A DNA stretch of 64,000 nt, taken from PFJX01 sp964542455 (GTDB lineage: Bacteria > Pseudomonadota > Gammaproteobacteria > Burkholderiales > Thiobacillaceae). A program made the translations under genes and the position numbers. The notes beneath the pieces are model-generated. The model did not search any database and was not told where the DNA came from. It saw nothing but the letters and a program-made list of their open reading frames with translations. Positions 49,667-58,917 of the stretch are shown one piece after another (the first letter of the stretch is position 1; every line of letters begins with the position of its first letter). The stretch covers positions 1 through 64,000 of the forward strand of contig CAZIUC010000012.1 of the NCBI GenBank assembly GCA_964542455.1, given 5' to 3'.

Positions 49667-50867
49667 CAGCCTGGACATCGCCGGCGTTGACACTGAGGCC
49701 GGCTGGTTTCAGGCCAGCCGCCTGCAATGCCCGTTCCAGGCTGGGCAAGGCGGCACTCATGGCCTCCCGTGTACCCGGTTCATTTGCGCTCAAGCCGACG
49801 CTGAGTCGGTTGCCGACCAGCGACATTCTGGCGCTGACCCCACCCAATCGTGGCAGGGTCAGGCGCAGTTCCGTCACCCAGGGATTGGCTTCCTCGCCAG
49901 GCCCGGCGCCGTCGCCGGTCTGTTCCCGTACCTGCCATTCCAGCCACTGCCCCGGCCAGGCAAAGCCCTGCCAGAGGAAAGGCGAACCTTCCAGCATCAG
50001 CAGTTGGCGGCCGGCGAGGCGCGCGGCTTCTTCCGGCATGTTGGTCAGGCCGGCGGCTGTGGCCATGTTGTGGGCGCCGTCGGCAAGCCGCGCCTGCGGC
50101 TCGTTGCGCAGGTCGGCCAGTGCAAAAGTGCCGCGCGCCCAGCGCGCCAGGTGCGATTCATAGAACAGTCCGCTTTCACGCAGAGTCTGGTGCAAACGTT
50201 GCGGCAGCGCGGTCTGGCTGTCCGCCACGCCGGTTTGCAGCGCGGCCAGGTTGGAAGTGGAGGGTCCGGATGCCAGCCCGGCGCGGGTGGCGTCCACCGG
50301 CGTGCCGCCGGTCAGCGCGGTGGCGCTGGCAAAGGCGCCAGTCATCGCGGTCATGGGCAGGCTGCCGCCACCCGACTGCGAAGGCGGGTTGGCCAGCGGC
50401 GCGGTGTTGCTGAAAATGGGATGCCGCGCGGCCACTCCGGCCTGGGCAAGCTGCGCGGCGCCGGGCGTGGTGGGCGGCGGGCCAGCCTGGGCGCCGGCCG
50501 TCGGCCGCGCCAGTTGCGCCAGCGCGGTAAGTTGTTGCGCGCCTTGCGACAGGCGCACCGGCTGTACCGCGCTGATCGCGGCGCGCTCCATGACGAAAGT
50601 GGGGCGCGGCACGCTATGCAGATAAGTCAGGCGGATGCTGTCGCCGGCCTGAGTGCCGCGCGGCAGCGCCATGCTGAGCTGCTGCCCGCCGACCTGCACC
50701 AGATTGCGTCCGCCCACCAGGTTCTCCAGCACCTTGCCCTGGTAGCTGGCGCCGGGCTGGAAGTTGTCCTTGGCCTGCGGCGGCGCGCTCTTGCCAGGCG
50801 CCAGCAGTTCCGCTCCCTGGGCCTTCAGCCAGGAGGCCAGCAACTGCGGCAGCGCGGACAGGTTCAT
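49650..50867 (-). CDS. fliK: Flagellar hook-length control protein FliK family
   Basis: 405 aa. Low-complexity Ala/Gln/Pro-rich middle, and a C-terminal domain (FAWPGQWLEWQVREQTG, WVTELRLTLPRLGGVSARMSLVGNRLSVGLSA) like FliK C-terminal domains. It measures hook length and switches export with FlhB; the flhB-like gene follows with overlap. Its start overlaps the DUF2802 stop by 4 bp. Confidence 0.82.
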   Translation of the reverse strand: MNLSALPQLLASWLKAQGAELLAPGKSAPPQAKDNFQPGASYQGKVLENLVGGRNLVQVGGQQLSMALPRGTQAGDSIRLTYLHSVPRPTFVMERAAISAVQPVRLSQGAQQLTALAQLARPTAGAQAGPPPTTPGAAQLAQAGVAARHPIFSNTAPLANPPSQSGGGSLPMTAMTGAFASATALTGGTPVDATRAGLASGPSTSNLAALQTGVADSQTALPQRLHQTLRESGLFYESHLARWARGTFALADLRNEPQARLADGAHNMATAAGLTNMPEEAARLAGRQLLMLEGSPFLWQGFAWPGQWLEWQVREQTGDGAGPGEEANPWVTELRLTLPRLGGVSARMSLVGNRLSVGLSANEPGTREAMSAALPSLERALQAAGLKPAGLSVNAGDVQADALSA

Positions 50868-51232
50868 GAATCGGTGCGCTGCAAGGCGATGATCAATTCG
50901 GCTTCGCTGCGGGATATACCGAGTTGCCCGGCGAGTTCTTGCGGTGTGGCGCCCTCGCGCGCCAGTCGCATGGCCTCGCCATAGGTGACGGCCTGGGTAT
51001 CGAGCGCGGATTCCACCGGCGGCTTCGCTTCCAGACTCTCGACCCGCGCCTTGAGCGCGGCCAGGTCAGCTTGCAAAGCTTCGATGCGCGTGTCCAGTTC
51101 CGGGGTGGCGACCGGCTTGCGGCGGCGGGAAAACAGCAACGCCTCCAAGAGATAGATGACCGTGGCGAGCACCACGGCGAGGATCACGAAGACGAGCAAT
51201 TCGGAGCCGGTGAAGGTGAGGTGTTCAAGCAT
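50864..51232 (-). CDS. DUF2802 domain membrane protein
   Basis: 122 aa. One N-terminal membrane helix (LLVFVILAVVLATVIYLLEALLF), a short coiled coil, and the DUF2802 region YGEAMRLAREGATPQELAGQLGISRSEAELI, which looks helix-turn-helix-like. DUF2802 genes are regularly near flagellar genes. Overlaps fliK. Confidence 0.87.
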   Translation of the reverse strand: MLEHLTFTGSELLVFVILAVVLATVIYLLEALLFSRRRKPVATPELDTRIEALQADLAALKARVESLEAKPPVESALDTQAVTYGEAMRLAREGATPQELAGQLGISRSEAELIIALQRTDS

Positions 51233-51365
51233 GGAGCATGGATTCCGTGCCGACAGGCAACAGGGGTACGGGGACTATTACGGCCGAACCGGGATTTACT
51301 TTAGGGTGGCATCCAGGGATCAGCTAACGCCCCCCGGCATGAAGTCAAACCCGGCTTGCGGGGGA

Positions 51366-51638
51366 CTAAGAGGGTCGCGGCCCGGCGTAATCGTCGATCA
51401 GAGCATCCGGTGGCTGCTGGCTGGGGGCAGCGGGTGTTTCGGGCTTGGCGGGGCGCGGCCCGCGTTTCCGGCGCTTTTCCTTGAGTTGGTCTTGCCAGTG
51501 TTCCAGCGGCACGTCCGTGTGGTCACCGATGCGTACATCAACGCGCATCGGGTCTACATCCGCGATGGGGTCGCGGGCGCATTCGCGGCGTGGCACCTGT
51601 GTTGAACTATGCTGTCCAGCAGACTTGCAAGGCTTCAT
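51366..51638 (-). CDS. Hypothetical protein
   Basis: 90 aa if started at the ATG at 51636-51638; a shorter start (MRVDVRIGDHTDVPLEHW) is possible. Lysine/arginine-rich helix QLKEKRRKRGPRPAKP then a proline-rich tail ending DDYAGPRPS. Same strand as its neighbours, between the GT2 gene and the DUF2802 gene; no family recognised. The gap 51233-51365 holds nothing clear. Confidence 0.45.
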   Translation of the reverse strand: MKPCKSAGQHSSTQVPRRECARDPIADVDPMRVDVRIGDHTDVPLEHWQDQLKEKRRKRGPRPAKPETPAAPSQQPPDALIDDYAGPRPS

Positions 51639-51723
51639 GGCCAGGTTTCCCAGAATCGTTTGTTGCCATGGCCGAATAGTTCGCTCGGGCGGCCACAAAA
51701 TCAACTACCTGGCAGCCTTCCGG

Positions 51724-52860
51724 TCAATACGACTTCAATAGTGCTTCGCCACGCAGCAAAGCCGCGCCTCTGCCCCGCATGCCCAGCTTGCGCGTGATCT
51801 GGGGTTCCTCGCCGAGGGTCTTGCTCATGCGCAGGCCATAGAAACCGTCGAAATCCAGCCAGTCGCGTTTCGTGATGGCGGCGCAGCAACCCCAGGTAGG
51901 GCCGACGTGCAGGGTCAGGCCATCGCGTTGCAGAACCTGGTACTCCGCGTCCGGCGCGCCGTCCATGCGGGAACGAGCGCCGCTTGTGGCGTCCAGGCGG
52001 GTGGGCTGGAAACCGATGTAGCCGTACTCGGGAAATGCCGCGAGATGGCGTTCCAGGACCAGATCGAAGTCGCGCGGCAATTCGACGATGTTGTCGTCTA
52101 TTTCAATGATCGTGTTGCCGTGGGCGGCATCGAACAGCGCGCGGTAGTAGTCGATGGAGTCGTTGCGGGTATTCCAGAACACCCGTTCGATGCCGTGTTT
52201 TTCCAGCACCTGGGCGGTGTGGTCGCTACTGGCGTTGACCCCGACCAGGATTTCGTGGTCTTCGCTGCCCGCCTTGGCGCGGATTTCCGTGAGACAGCGG
52301 TCGAGCAGGTCGGCGCGGTTCCAGGTAAGCAACACGAAGCTGAAGCGTTGCTTAGGCCGATATCCTTCGGCGCGCGCGCGGCTGAGCATGAGGTGGCGGC
52401 GCCAGGGTTCGAACAGATCGGCCGGCAGAAGCGCGTGCACGCTGAGCGCGTTGCTCCAGAGGCCGAAATAGGTGAAGAACTCCAGGATCAGGCGTTGCGC
52501 TTCCGGCGCCTGTGGATGCTCACCATAGAGTTCGACCGCGAGTTGCGCCCAGTGCGTCGGGTCCACCAGTGACTCACTGTTGATCGTTTTGTAGAGCACC
52601 TCGAACACCCGGCTCAACGCCGGCAACCGGCTTTCGCTCGCGGCGAACGTTTTGAGAGTGAGCGCGGCCAAATCGGCGTCCCGTTTGGCATAGGCTTGCA
52701 GGGCGATGCCCAGTTGCAGCGCGCCCTCGGGGTCGTCCGCCAGACCGAAATGCGTGGTCAGGGCCTCGAAACGCGCCATACCCTCGCTCATGAAGTCGCT
52801 GACGGTCCGTGCGTCCGGAAGCAGGTCGGGAGCGGGGTCGAAGGGGCGCATGGCGTTCAT
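51724..52860 (-). CDS. Glycosyltransferase family 2 with helical N-terminus
   Basis: 378 aa. The first ~170 residues are helical (tetratricopeptide-like); then a GT2 domain: FSFVLLTWNRADLLDRCLTEI, ILVGVNASSDHT, IIEIDDNIVELP as DxD. Start overlaps the stop of the giant glycosyltransferase gene (ATGA), so translation is coupled and the two probably work on the same glycan. Confidence 0.83.
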   Translation of the reverse strand: MNAMRPFDPAPDLLPDARTVSDFMSEGMARFEALTTHFGLADDPEGALQLGIALQAYAKRDADLAALTLKTFAASESRLPALSRVFEVLYKTINSESLVDPTHWAQLAVELYGEHPQAPEAQRLILEFFTYFGLWSNALSVHALLPADLFEPWRRHLMLSRARAEGYRPKQRFSFVLLTWNRADLLDRCLTEIRAKAGSEDHEILVGVNASSDHTAQVLEKHGIERVFWNTRNDSIDYYRALFDAAHGNTIIEIDDNIVELPRDFDLVLERHLAAFPEYGYIGFQPTRLDATSGARSRMDGAPDAEYQVLQRDGLTLHVGPTWGCCAAITKRDWLDFDGFYGLRMSKTLGEEPQITRKLGMRGRGAALLRGEALLKSY

Positions 52861-55800
52861 GGCCGCCACGCTTTCAGCCAGACATCGAGATGGTCTTCCA
52901 GCAGCCAGTTGGCATGGATGTACTCGCGCAGGGCATCGCCGCGCCGCGCCAGTTCGTCGCGGTCGGCCATTGTGCTTCCCACATGGCCGCGGATCGCCTC
53001 CACCCAGTCCTTGTAGCGGTTGGGCACGCGAGTGACCGGGTAGTCGCCACGATAGGGCGTGAAATCGCTACACACCACCGGGTAGCCGAGCACGCCGTAT
53101 TCGAGCAGGCGAAGATGACTCTTGCCGTGGTTGAACGGCACGTCTTCCAGAGGCGCGACCGCGAGGTCGAGGTCCAGGCTGGCGAGCTTGGCGGGGTAGT
53201 CCTCCAAGCTTACACCCGGGTGGAATTCCGCGACATGGGGACGGATTTCGTCCGGGCACATGCCGAGGAACACCCAGTCGACTTCCTTGGCGGTGGCCTT
53301 CACCACATCGAAGATCACCGCCAGATCGCCATCGTGGGTGATGCTGCCGGCCCAGCCGACGCGTGGTTTGACGCCGCGCCGGCGCGCCGGTTGCAAACCG
53401 CCCCAACGCTCGCGTTCGATGTAGTTGGGCACCACCACGATGTCGTCGATGTAGCCGCGGTAATGCTCCGCCAGGTACTCGGTGGAGACGATGAAGCGGT
53501 GGCACAGGGAGATGCCCTTGCGGAAGCGCTTGTGCAGGTCTTTCTGTTCGACGAAATGCTGCTTGCGGATGTTCTTGATCGGGATGTTGGTGATCAGGTC
53601 GTCGATCTCGTAGACGCGGAACGCCTTGCTGTGGCGGACATAGCGTTCGATCAGCTCGATCTGGTGCGGGTCCACCTGGCGTTGCAGCAGGATGGTGTCG
53701 GGCTCCATGCGGAACAGTTCCGGCGGCGTCAGGTAGTTGCCGGTTTCCCAGCCCATGATGTGGCCGGCGTCATTGAGCGCGCGCATCGGCGCGATGACGC
53801 GGTATTCGCCGCAGCCGAAGCGGTCGGCCGGATGCGCGAGGATGCGTGGACGCGGCCGCCACTCCGGATCCCAGGCCAGGGCCGGGGCGATTTCGATGAG
53901 GAAATCGCGTCCGTGCGTGGACAGGTTGCGGTTGAAGGCCGGGTCGAAGGCGACATCGTGGCGCCAGGCGTCATAAAAACGGTTCTGTTCTTCCAGAAAA
54001 CGCGCCTGCTTGGCGGCTTTCGCGCGCGCCTCCACGCCGCCGGACTGGCTCACCGAGCCTTCGTGCAGCAAACGCGCGTGTGGCGTGAACACGTTGCGGT
54101 AGCCCTTGTGGCGCAGCCGCTGGCAGAAGTCCACGTCGTTGAACGAGACCTGGAAGCGCTGTTCGTCGAGGCCGCCCAGTTCGAGATAGCGCTCCCGCTT
54201 CACCAGCATGCAGGCGGCGGTGACGGCGGAGAACTCCTGGGTGAGCTTGAGGCGGCCGAAATAGCCGTCGTCCTCGGCGGCCTGGCCGATGCCGGGGTGA
54301 TCCGCCGGCGCGTCATTCATGCCCAGGATCACCCCGGCATGCTGGATTTTCCCGTCCGGATAGAACAGCTTGGCGCCCACCGCGCCGACATCGGCCTGTT
54401 GCGCGATACCCAGCATTTCCTCCAGCCATTCCTCGTGCAGCACGGCGGTGTCGTTGTTGAGCAGCACGAGGTATTCGCCTTGCGCCGCGCGCGCCCCCCG
54501 GTTGTTGATGGCGGAGAAGTTGAACGGGCCGGCGCAGTCCAGCACCTTCAGGCGCGGCGAGGCGAGCGCCTTCAGTTCATCGAGATAGGCCACCGCTTCG
54601 CGTTCGTCGCTGCCGTTGTCGAGCACCAGGATTTCGCAATTGGAATAGCCGGTGCCGTCGATCAGCGAGGTGAGGCAGCGTTTCAGGAAATCGGCCTGGT
54701 TCTTCGTCGGCACCAGGATGGAAACCAGCGGGTCGCCGCTCACCGGATAACGCACATGGAAGGTGCCGGGCAACAGCCCTTCCTCCAGCCGCGCGGCGAG
54801 GCCGCAACGGGCCAGATGCCGCTCCAGCGCGCGCCGATGCGCGGCGGCGATGGCCTCGCCGCTCAAGCGACCATGGCCACCATCGGCGTGGCGGTGATAG
54901 AGCACGTCGGCGATGTGGCCAATACCGGTTTGACCAATACCGGCATGGCCCACTTTTTCCCAGGCGCGCAGCGTGAGGTCGAAGGCTTCCACGCCTTCCA
55001 TTTCCACATCAAAACCGTTCAAGCCGGTGAACAGGTCGCGCCGCAGCAAGAGCAGGCCACCCACCACGAAGGGCGCCGCGCGCAGCATTTCCAGATTGAA
55101 ATCGGTCTTGAAGAACGGCGCGGAATGCGCCTCCTCGCCATCCACCCGGTCTTCGTCGCTGTACAGCGCCTGATACTCCGGATGCCGCTCCGCCTTGTCG
55201 GCAAAGGCAAACAAGGCATGCGGCGCCAGCTTGTCTCCGGCCTCCCACATGCCCACCCAATCGGCTTCCGTTTCCAGCAGGGCGCGATTCGCTTCTTCCA
55301 GATGCCGCTCGCCCGGCGCCTGGGCCCAGGCGATGGAAGCGGTATCGGCGAGGGCGGGGTGCGCGGGTTCGGAGGAGACGACGGTCAGCTTCCAGTCCTG
55401 ATAAAACTGGTGGCCGAGCGACTTGATGTTGTTGGCCAGGCGATCCTCGCAGCCCGCCGGAACGATCACCGCGAGGTGGTAGAGCGGGCGGCGCGAGAAG
55501 GCCTCCATGCGCGCCGCGATCCACAGCGCATCACGCTTGAGGTAGGAGTGGCCGAGTTGCCAGATAGCGTAGAAATCCGCCGGTGACGCCGCCGCTTCGC
55601 CGTCCTTGAGCGGCTTGGCGAGGAACATGATCTGGAGCGCCTTGAGGTCCTCGAATTCCTCGTCATCGACGTTCTTGAGGACGATTTTTTCGGTTTCCAC
55701 CGTGGTGCAACCCGCCGGCCGGGTCAACTCCTGCAACCCCGCCGTCGCGGTGCGGCTGCTTTTCACCACGCGATAGCCGGTCTCGCGCAGCATTTTTTCC

Positions 55801-57626
55801 ATCTCCAAGCGGGTGAACCACCGGATGTGGGTGATGTCCAGCAAGCCCTCCGAAGCGTAGGGGAAGCGGCCGCCGGCGAGTTCGTTGAGCAGCCAGAGGT
55901 TGCGCGCGTTGGGCAGGCTGACCAGCACCTGGGCATCCTCGGTCAGCAACGGGCGGATGCGCAGCAGGGCATCCCAGGGGTCGTAGAGGTGTTCCAGCAC
56001 ATCGGCCAGCAGCACGGTGTCGATGGAGCCCGGCGCGATGCCTTCGGCGGCGAAGTCGATGTCCTCCAGCTTCTCGCCGAGAACCTTGTCGATGCGCTCC
56101 TCGGCGCGCGCCGCCGCCGCGCGGTTGAGCTCGATGCCGGTGACGTGCGACTCCGGCCAGGCGGTCTTGATCAGCTCGCCGGTGGCGCCGGTGGCGCAGC
56201 CGACATCGAGCACCCGACGCGGCGGCCGCTCCAGGAGCAACAACAGTTCCTTGCGCGCGTGGTCATGGTAGGCGCCCTTGAGGTCGGCATCCTCCAGTTC
56301 CGAAAGTTGCTCCCAGACATAGCCCAGACGTCGGCGCGCTTGCGGGCCGGCTCCGGCCTCAAGCGGCCGCGCCAGGCTCGCCATCAGTTCCGCCACCCGC
56401 CGCGCGGCGCGGCCGTCGCCGCCGGCGTTGAAATGGCCCGCCGCCTCGCTCATGCGGGCGCGCGCCTCGTCGGCCTGGGCCGGGTCGCTCAGCACCCGGA
56501 TCAGGGTCGCGGCGAGATCGGCGGGCAAAATTTCCAGCACCCCCGATCCGGCGTCGAAACAATTGCCCAGGCGCAGCGCGGATTCGTCCAGCAGATTGAG
56601 GGTGAGCTTGCCGGCCAACAGACTTTCCACAGCGAAGTTGGAATGCGAGGACACCGTCACATCGCAGGCGACGATCAGCTCGCGCGGGTCCAGGCGCGTA
56701 TAGACCACCGGCGGGCAGTCGGGCAGTTCGCGGCGCAGCGCGTCGAGCAACGCTTCGTCGCGGCCATCGGCGCCGGGGTGGCCCTTGACCACAAACTGGG
56801 CATCCAGTTTTTTCTCGCGCAGGACGCGCGCGCTCGCCAGGAAGTCGGCAAGCCCCTGTCTGGCGGTGTGATCGGCCACCACCGCGCTCATCCCGGCATC
56901 CCAACTGGGCGCGTAGACGACGATGGGCCGCGCGACATCCAGGCCGAGATGCCCGGCGACCAGGCGGCGCACTTCCACGCGCCGGCTCAGGAGGTCGGGA
57001 TAATCATCCCAGGCCGGGTTGCCGGTGATGTGGATGCGTTCGGAAGGAACGCCGCTGTCGAGGAAACCCTCCGCTCCGCGCGCGCCGAACACCGCCAGAT
57101 GGTCCGCGTGCAGGAAACGATGCAGGCTGGACGGAATGCCCAGCGGCAAGGCATGGGCGAGGTGCAGGCTGGGAATGCCGTGCCGGCGCGCCCAGTGCGT
57201 GGCAATTCGGGAAACCAGCATGACATCCTCGTTCATGACCAGGAGTTCGATGTGGTAGCGCTCACGCGCCCGATCCAGCGCCAGCACGGTATCCAGCGCC
57301 AGGTGCAGCAGGTTGCCGGCGTTCCCGGCCACGCACGCCGCGAATCCGCCCGGATCGGCCACCCCCAGGGCGGCGCAGCACTCGCTCCAGCCATCGGCGG
57401 CCAGCAGTTCCGTCAGACGATCCAGGCGCGCGTCGAGATCAGCGGCAATGTCGCCGCCCATCTCCAGCGCCTCCAGGCGGGAGCCGCCCATCTCGACGAT
57501 CTGGCGCAATCCCGGAAGGCAGGCATCAGGATGCGCGACGACCACCCGGTGGCGATTCGCCAGGTAATGGCCGAGCACCGCATGGTTGTTGGGCCACAAC
57601 AGGCTGATCAGCGCGGAGGGCTTCAT
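52857..57626 (-). CDS. Giant multidomain glycosyltransferase / methyltransferase (1589 aa)
   Basis: Order of parts: (1) residues 1-430, a GT-B/CDP-glycerol-glycerophosphotransferase-like unit (ITGNPAWDDYPDLL, SSHSNFAVESLLAGK); (2) about 460-650, a class I SAM methyltransferase (RVLDVGCATGATGELI, LLADVLEHLYDPW); (3) about 710-950, a GT2-like domain; (4) about 960-1230, a second GT2 (VSILVPTKNQADFL, VLLNNDTAVLHEEW, SFNDVDFCQRL); (5) about 1250-1589, a GT1-type transferase (AHPADRFGCGEYR, RVGWAGSITHDGD). Start at MKPSALISLLWPN is coupled to the upstream methyltransferase (ATGA). It probably assembles and methylates a short glycan in one protein; targets unknown. Confidence 0.85.
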   Translation of the reverse strand: MKPSALISLLWPNNHAVLGHYLANRHRVVVAHPDACLPGLRQIVEMGGSRLEALEMGGDIAADLDARLDRLTELLAADGWSECCAALGVADPGGFAACVAGNAGNLLHLALDTVLALDRARERYHIELLVMNEDVMLVSRIATHWARRHGIPSLHLAHALPLGIPSSLHRFLHADHLAVFGARGAEGFLDSGVPSERIHITGNPAWDDYPDLLSRRVEVRRLVAGHLGLDVARPIVVYAPSWDAGMSAVVADHTARQGLADFLASARVLREKKLDAQFVVKGHPGADGRDEALLDALRRELPDCPPVVYTRLDPRELIVACDVTVSSHSNFAVESLLAGKLTLNLLDESALRLGNCFDAGSGVLEILPADLAATLIRVLSDPAQADEARARMSEAAGHFNAGGDGRAARRVAELMASLARPLEAGAGPQARRRLGYVWEQLSELEDADLKGAYHDHARKELLLLLERPPRRVLDVGCATGATGELIKTAWPESHVTGIELNRAAAARAEERIDKVLGEKLEDIDFAAEGIAPGSIDTVLLADVLEHLYDPWDALLRIRPLLTEDAQVLVSLPNARNLWLLNELAGGRFPYASEGLLDITHIRWFTRLEMEKMLRETGYRVVKSSRTATAGLQELTRPAGCTTVETEKIVLKNVDDEEFEDLKALQIMFLAKPLKDGEAAASPADFYAIWQLGHSYLKRDALWIAARMEAFSRRPLYHLAVIVPAGCEDRLANNIKSLGHQFYQDWKLTVVSSEPAHPALADTASIAWAQAPGERHLEEANRALLETEADWVGMWEAGDKLAPHALFAFADKAERHPEYQALYSDEDRVDGEEAHSAPFFKTDFNLEMLRAAPFVVGGLLLLRRDLFTGLNGFDVEMEGVEAFDLTLRAWEKVGHAGIGQTGIGHIADVLYHRHADGGHGRLSGEAIAAAHRRALERHLARCGLAARLEEGLLPGTFHVRYPVSGDPLVSILVPTKNQADFLKRCLTSLIDGTGYSNCEILVLDNGSDEREAVAYLDELKALASPRLKVLDCAGPFNFSAINNRGARAAQGEYLVLLNNDTAVLHEEWLEEMLGIAQQADVGAVGAKLFYPDGKIQHAGVILGMNDAPADHPGIGQAAEDDGYFGRLKLTQEFSAVTAACMLVKRERYLELGGLDEQRFQVSFNDVDFCQRLRHKGYRNVFTPHARLLHEGSVSQSGGVEARAKAAKQARFLEEQNRFYDAWRHDVAFDPAFNRNLSTHGRDFLIEIAPALAWDPEWRPRPRILAHPADRFGCGEYRVIAPMRALNDAGHIMGWETGNYLTPPELFRMEPDTILLQRQVDPHQIELIERYVRHSKAFRVYEIDDLITNIPIKNIRKQHFVEQKDLHKRFRKGISLCHRFIVSTEYLAEHYRGYIDDIVVVPNYIERERWGGLQPARRRGVKPRVGWAGSITHDGDLAVIFDVVKATAKEVDWVFLGMCPDEIRPHVAEFHPGVSLEDYPAKLASLDLDLAVAPLEDVPFNHGKSHLRLLEYGVLGYPVVCSDFTPYRGDYPVTRVPNRYKDWVEAIRGHVGSTMADRDELARRGDALREYIHANWLLEDHLDVWLKAWRP

Positions 57627-58888
57627 TGGCCGGCCTCCGTGGCGGTCACTTGAAAATAGTCGCGCAGCAGTCGGCGCATCAGACCGTATTCCAGCCCGAC
57701 ACCCAGATTCACGCCGCGCAGCGTCATGGCCTCGGCGAAATCCGGGCAGGCATGCCAGTCGCTGGCCATGATCAGGGCGTGGGTGTCGCAGGACTCCTGG
57801 CTGATCCAGTCGCGCAGCGCGTCGAGATGGCGCGCGTCGAGTATCTCGGCCAGGGCCAGGTCGACGTTCCGCTCGCCCAGCGCTTGCGCGAGAAAGCCGA
57901 ACAGCACCCGGTTGCGCGGATGGTCCAGCAGGGTGTTCAGGGTGGCGCGCCATTCCTCCCAGCCGCCGGGCACGATGTCGCGCAACAGGGCGGCGTCGAT
58001 CACGCCGGACAGCTTGTCGTTCAACGCCTCCCGCTCGGCGAGCCAGGCCTGGTTCGCCACCGGATCGACGCGTTTTTCCAGCACCACCATGTAGCGCCCG
58101 ACCACCCGCGTGGTGAGGGCGGCGAACAACCGTTGTTCCATGAACAGGGTGAAATCGAACAGCGCGGCGTCACGGGAAACCCACTCCAGTTGCCGCCGCC
58201 ACCAGTGCTTCTGCTTCAGCAAACCGTCGCGCCAGGGCCAGCGGCTGGAATCGCTGGCGAAGCCGCCGTAGGGAACCAGATCGACGACGGCGAGATCGTG
58301 GGCGTCGGCGTATTCGACGATGTCGCGGGCGGAGAGCGCCAGCATGAACCCGGCATAGTCATCCGGCCGGGTCGGAATCAGATCCTGGTAGCGGTCGTCG
58401 CGGCCCTGCATGGTGTTGTAGTGGTCCAGGGAATTGAGGTCGAACACGATGCGCCCGCCGGGTTTGACCACGCGCGCCCATTCCGTGACCACGTCCCGCC
58501 AGTTCGGCAGGTGGACCATCAAGTTGAGCGACATGACCGTATCGAACTCGCCCTCCTCCGCCGGCAACTTCGTCGCGTCCGCGCGCAGCAAGCGCATGGG
58601 CGCGTCAGCAGCCTGGCGGCGGCATTCGTCGAGCATCGCCTGGGAACTGTCCACCGCCGTGACCGCGAAGCCGCGCCGCGCGAACGGGATGGAGCCGCGC
58701 CCGGTGCCCACACCCACATCCAGGAGACGCGGGCCGACCACATACTTCGCGCAGATATCCTGTTCGACCCGGTACTTGAGCGCGTTGGTGCCGCTGTGGT
58801 CGCGCATCTGCCGCGAGTACCAGGCCACCATGCCGGGGTCGAACCAGGCTTGCGATTTCCAGTGAATCAGGTCTTGATGCTGTTCCAT
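57623..58888 (-). CDS. SAM-dependent methyltransferase
   Basis: 421 aa. Class I methyltransferase: LLDVGVGTGRGSIPFARRG, TAVDSSQAML, FDTVMSLNLMVHLPNW. A C-terminal ~180-residue region (after YMVVLEKRV) is helical and of unknown fold. Start at MEQHQDLIHW with CAGGA upstream; the longer frame is antisense-like. Coupled to the giant transferase downstream. Likely modifies a glycan or lipid intermediate. Confidence 0.82.
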   Translation of the reverse strand: MEQHQDLIHWKSQAWFDPGMVAWYSRQMRDHSGTNALKYRVEQDICAKYVVGPRLLDVGVGTGRGSIPFARRGFAVTAVDSSQAMLDECRRQAADAPMRLLRADATKLPAEEGEFDTVMSLNLMVHLPNWRDVVTEWARVVKPGGRIVFDLNSLDHYNTMQGRDDRYQDLIPTRPDDYAGFMLALSARDIVEYADAHDLAVVDLVPYGGFASDSSRWPWRDGLLKQKHWWRRQLEWVSRDAALFDFTLFMEQRLFAALTTRVVGRYMVVLEKRVDPVANQAWLAEREALNDKLSGVIDAALLRDIVPGGWEEWRATLNTLLDHPRNRVLFGFLAQALGERNVDLALAEILDARHLDALRDWISQESCDTHALIMASDWHACPDFAEAMTLRGVNLGVGLEYGLMRRLLRDYFQVTATEAGQ

Positions 58889-58917
58889 GCTTGCGTCGTT
58901 CCTGTGGGGTTGGGGGC

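Noticed and set aside
52809..55586. 925-codon plus-strand frame
   Set aside because: Antisense of the giant glycosyltransferase; codon mirror only.
55827..57653. 608-codon plus-strand frame
   Set aside because: Antisense of the N-terminal half of the same gene.
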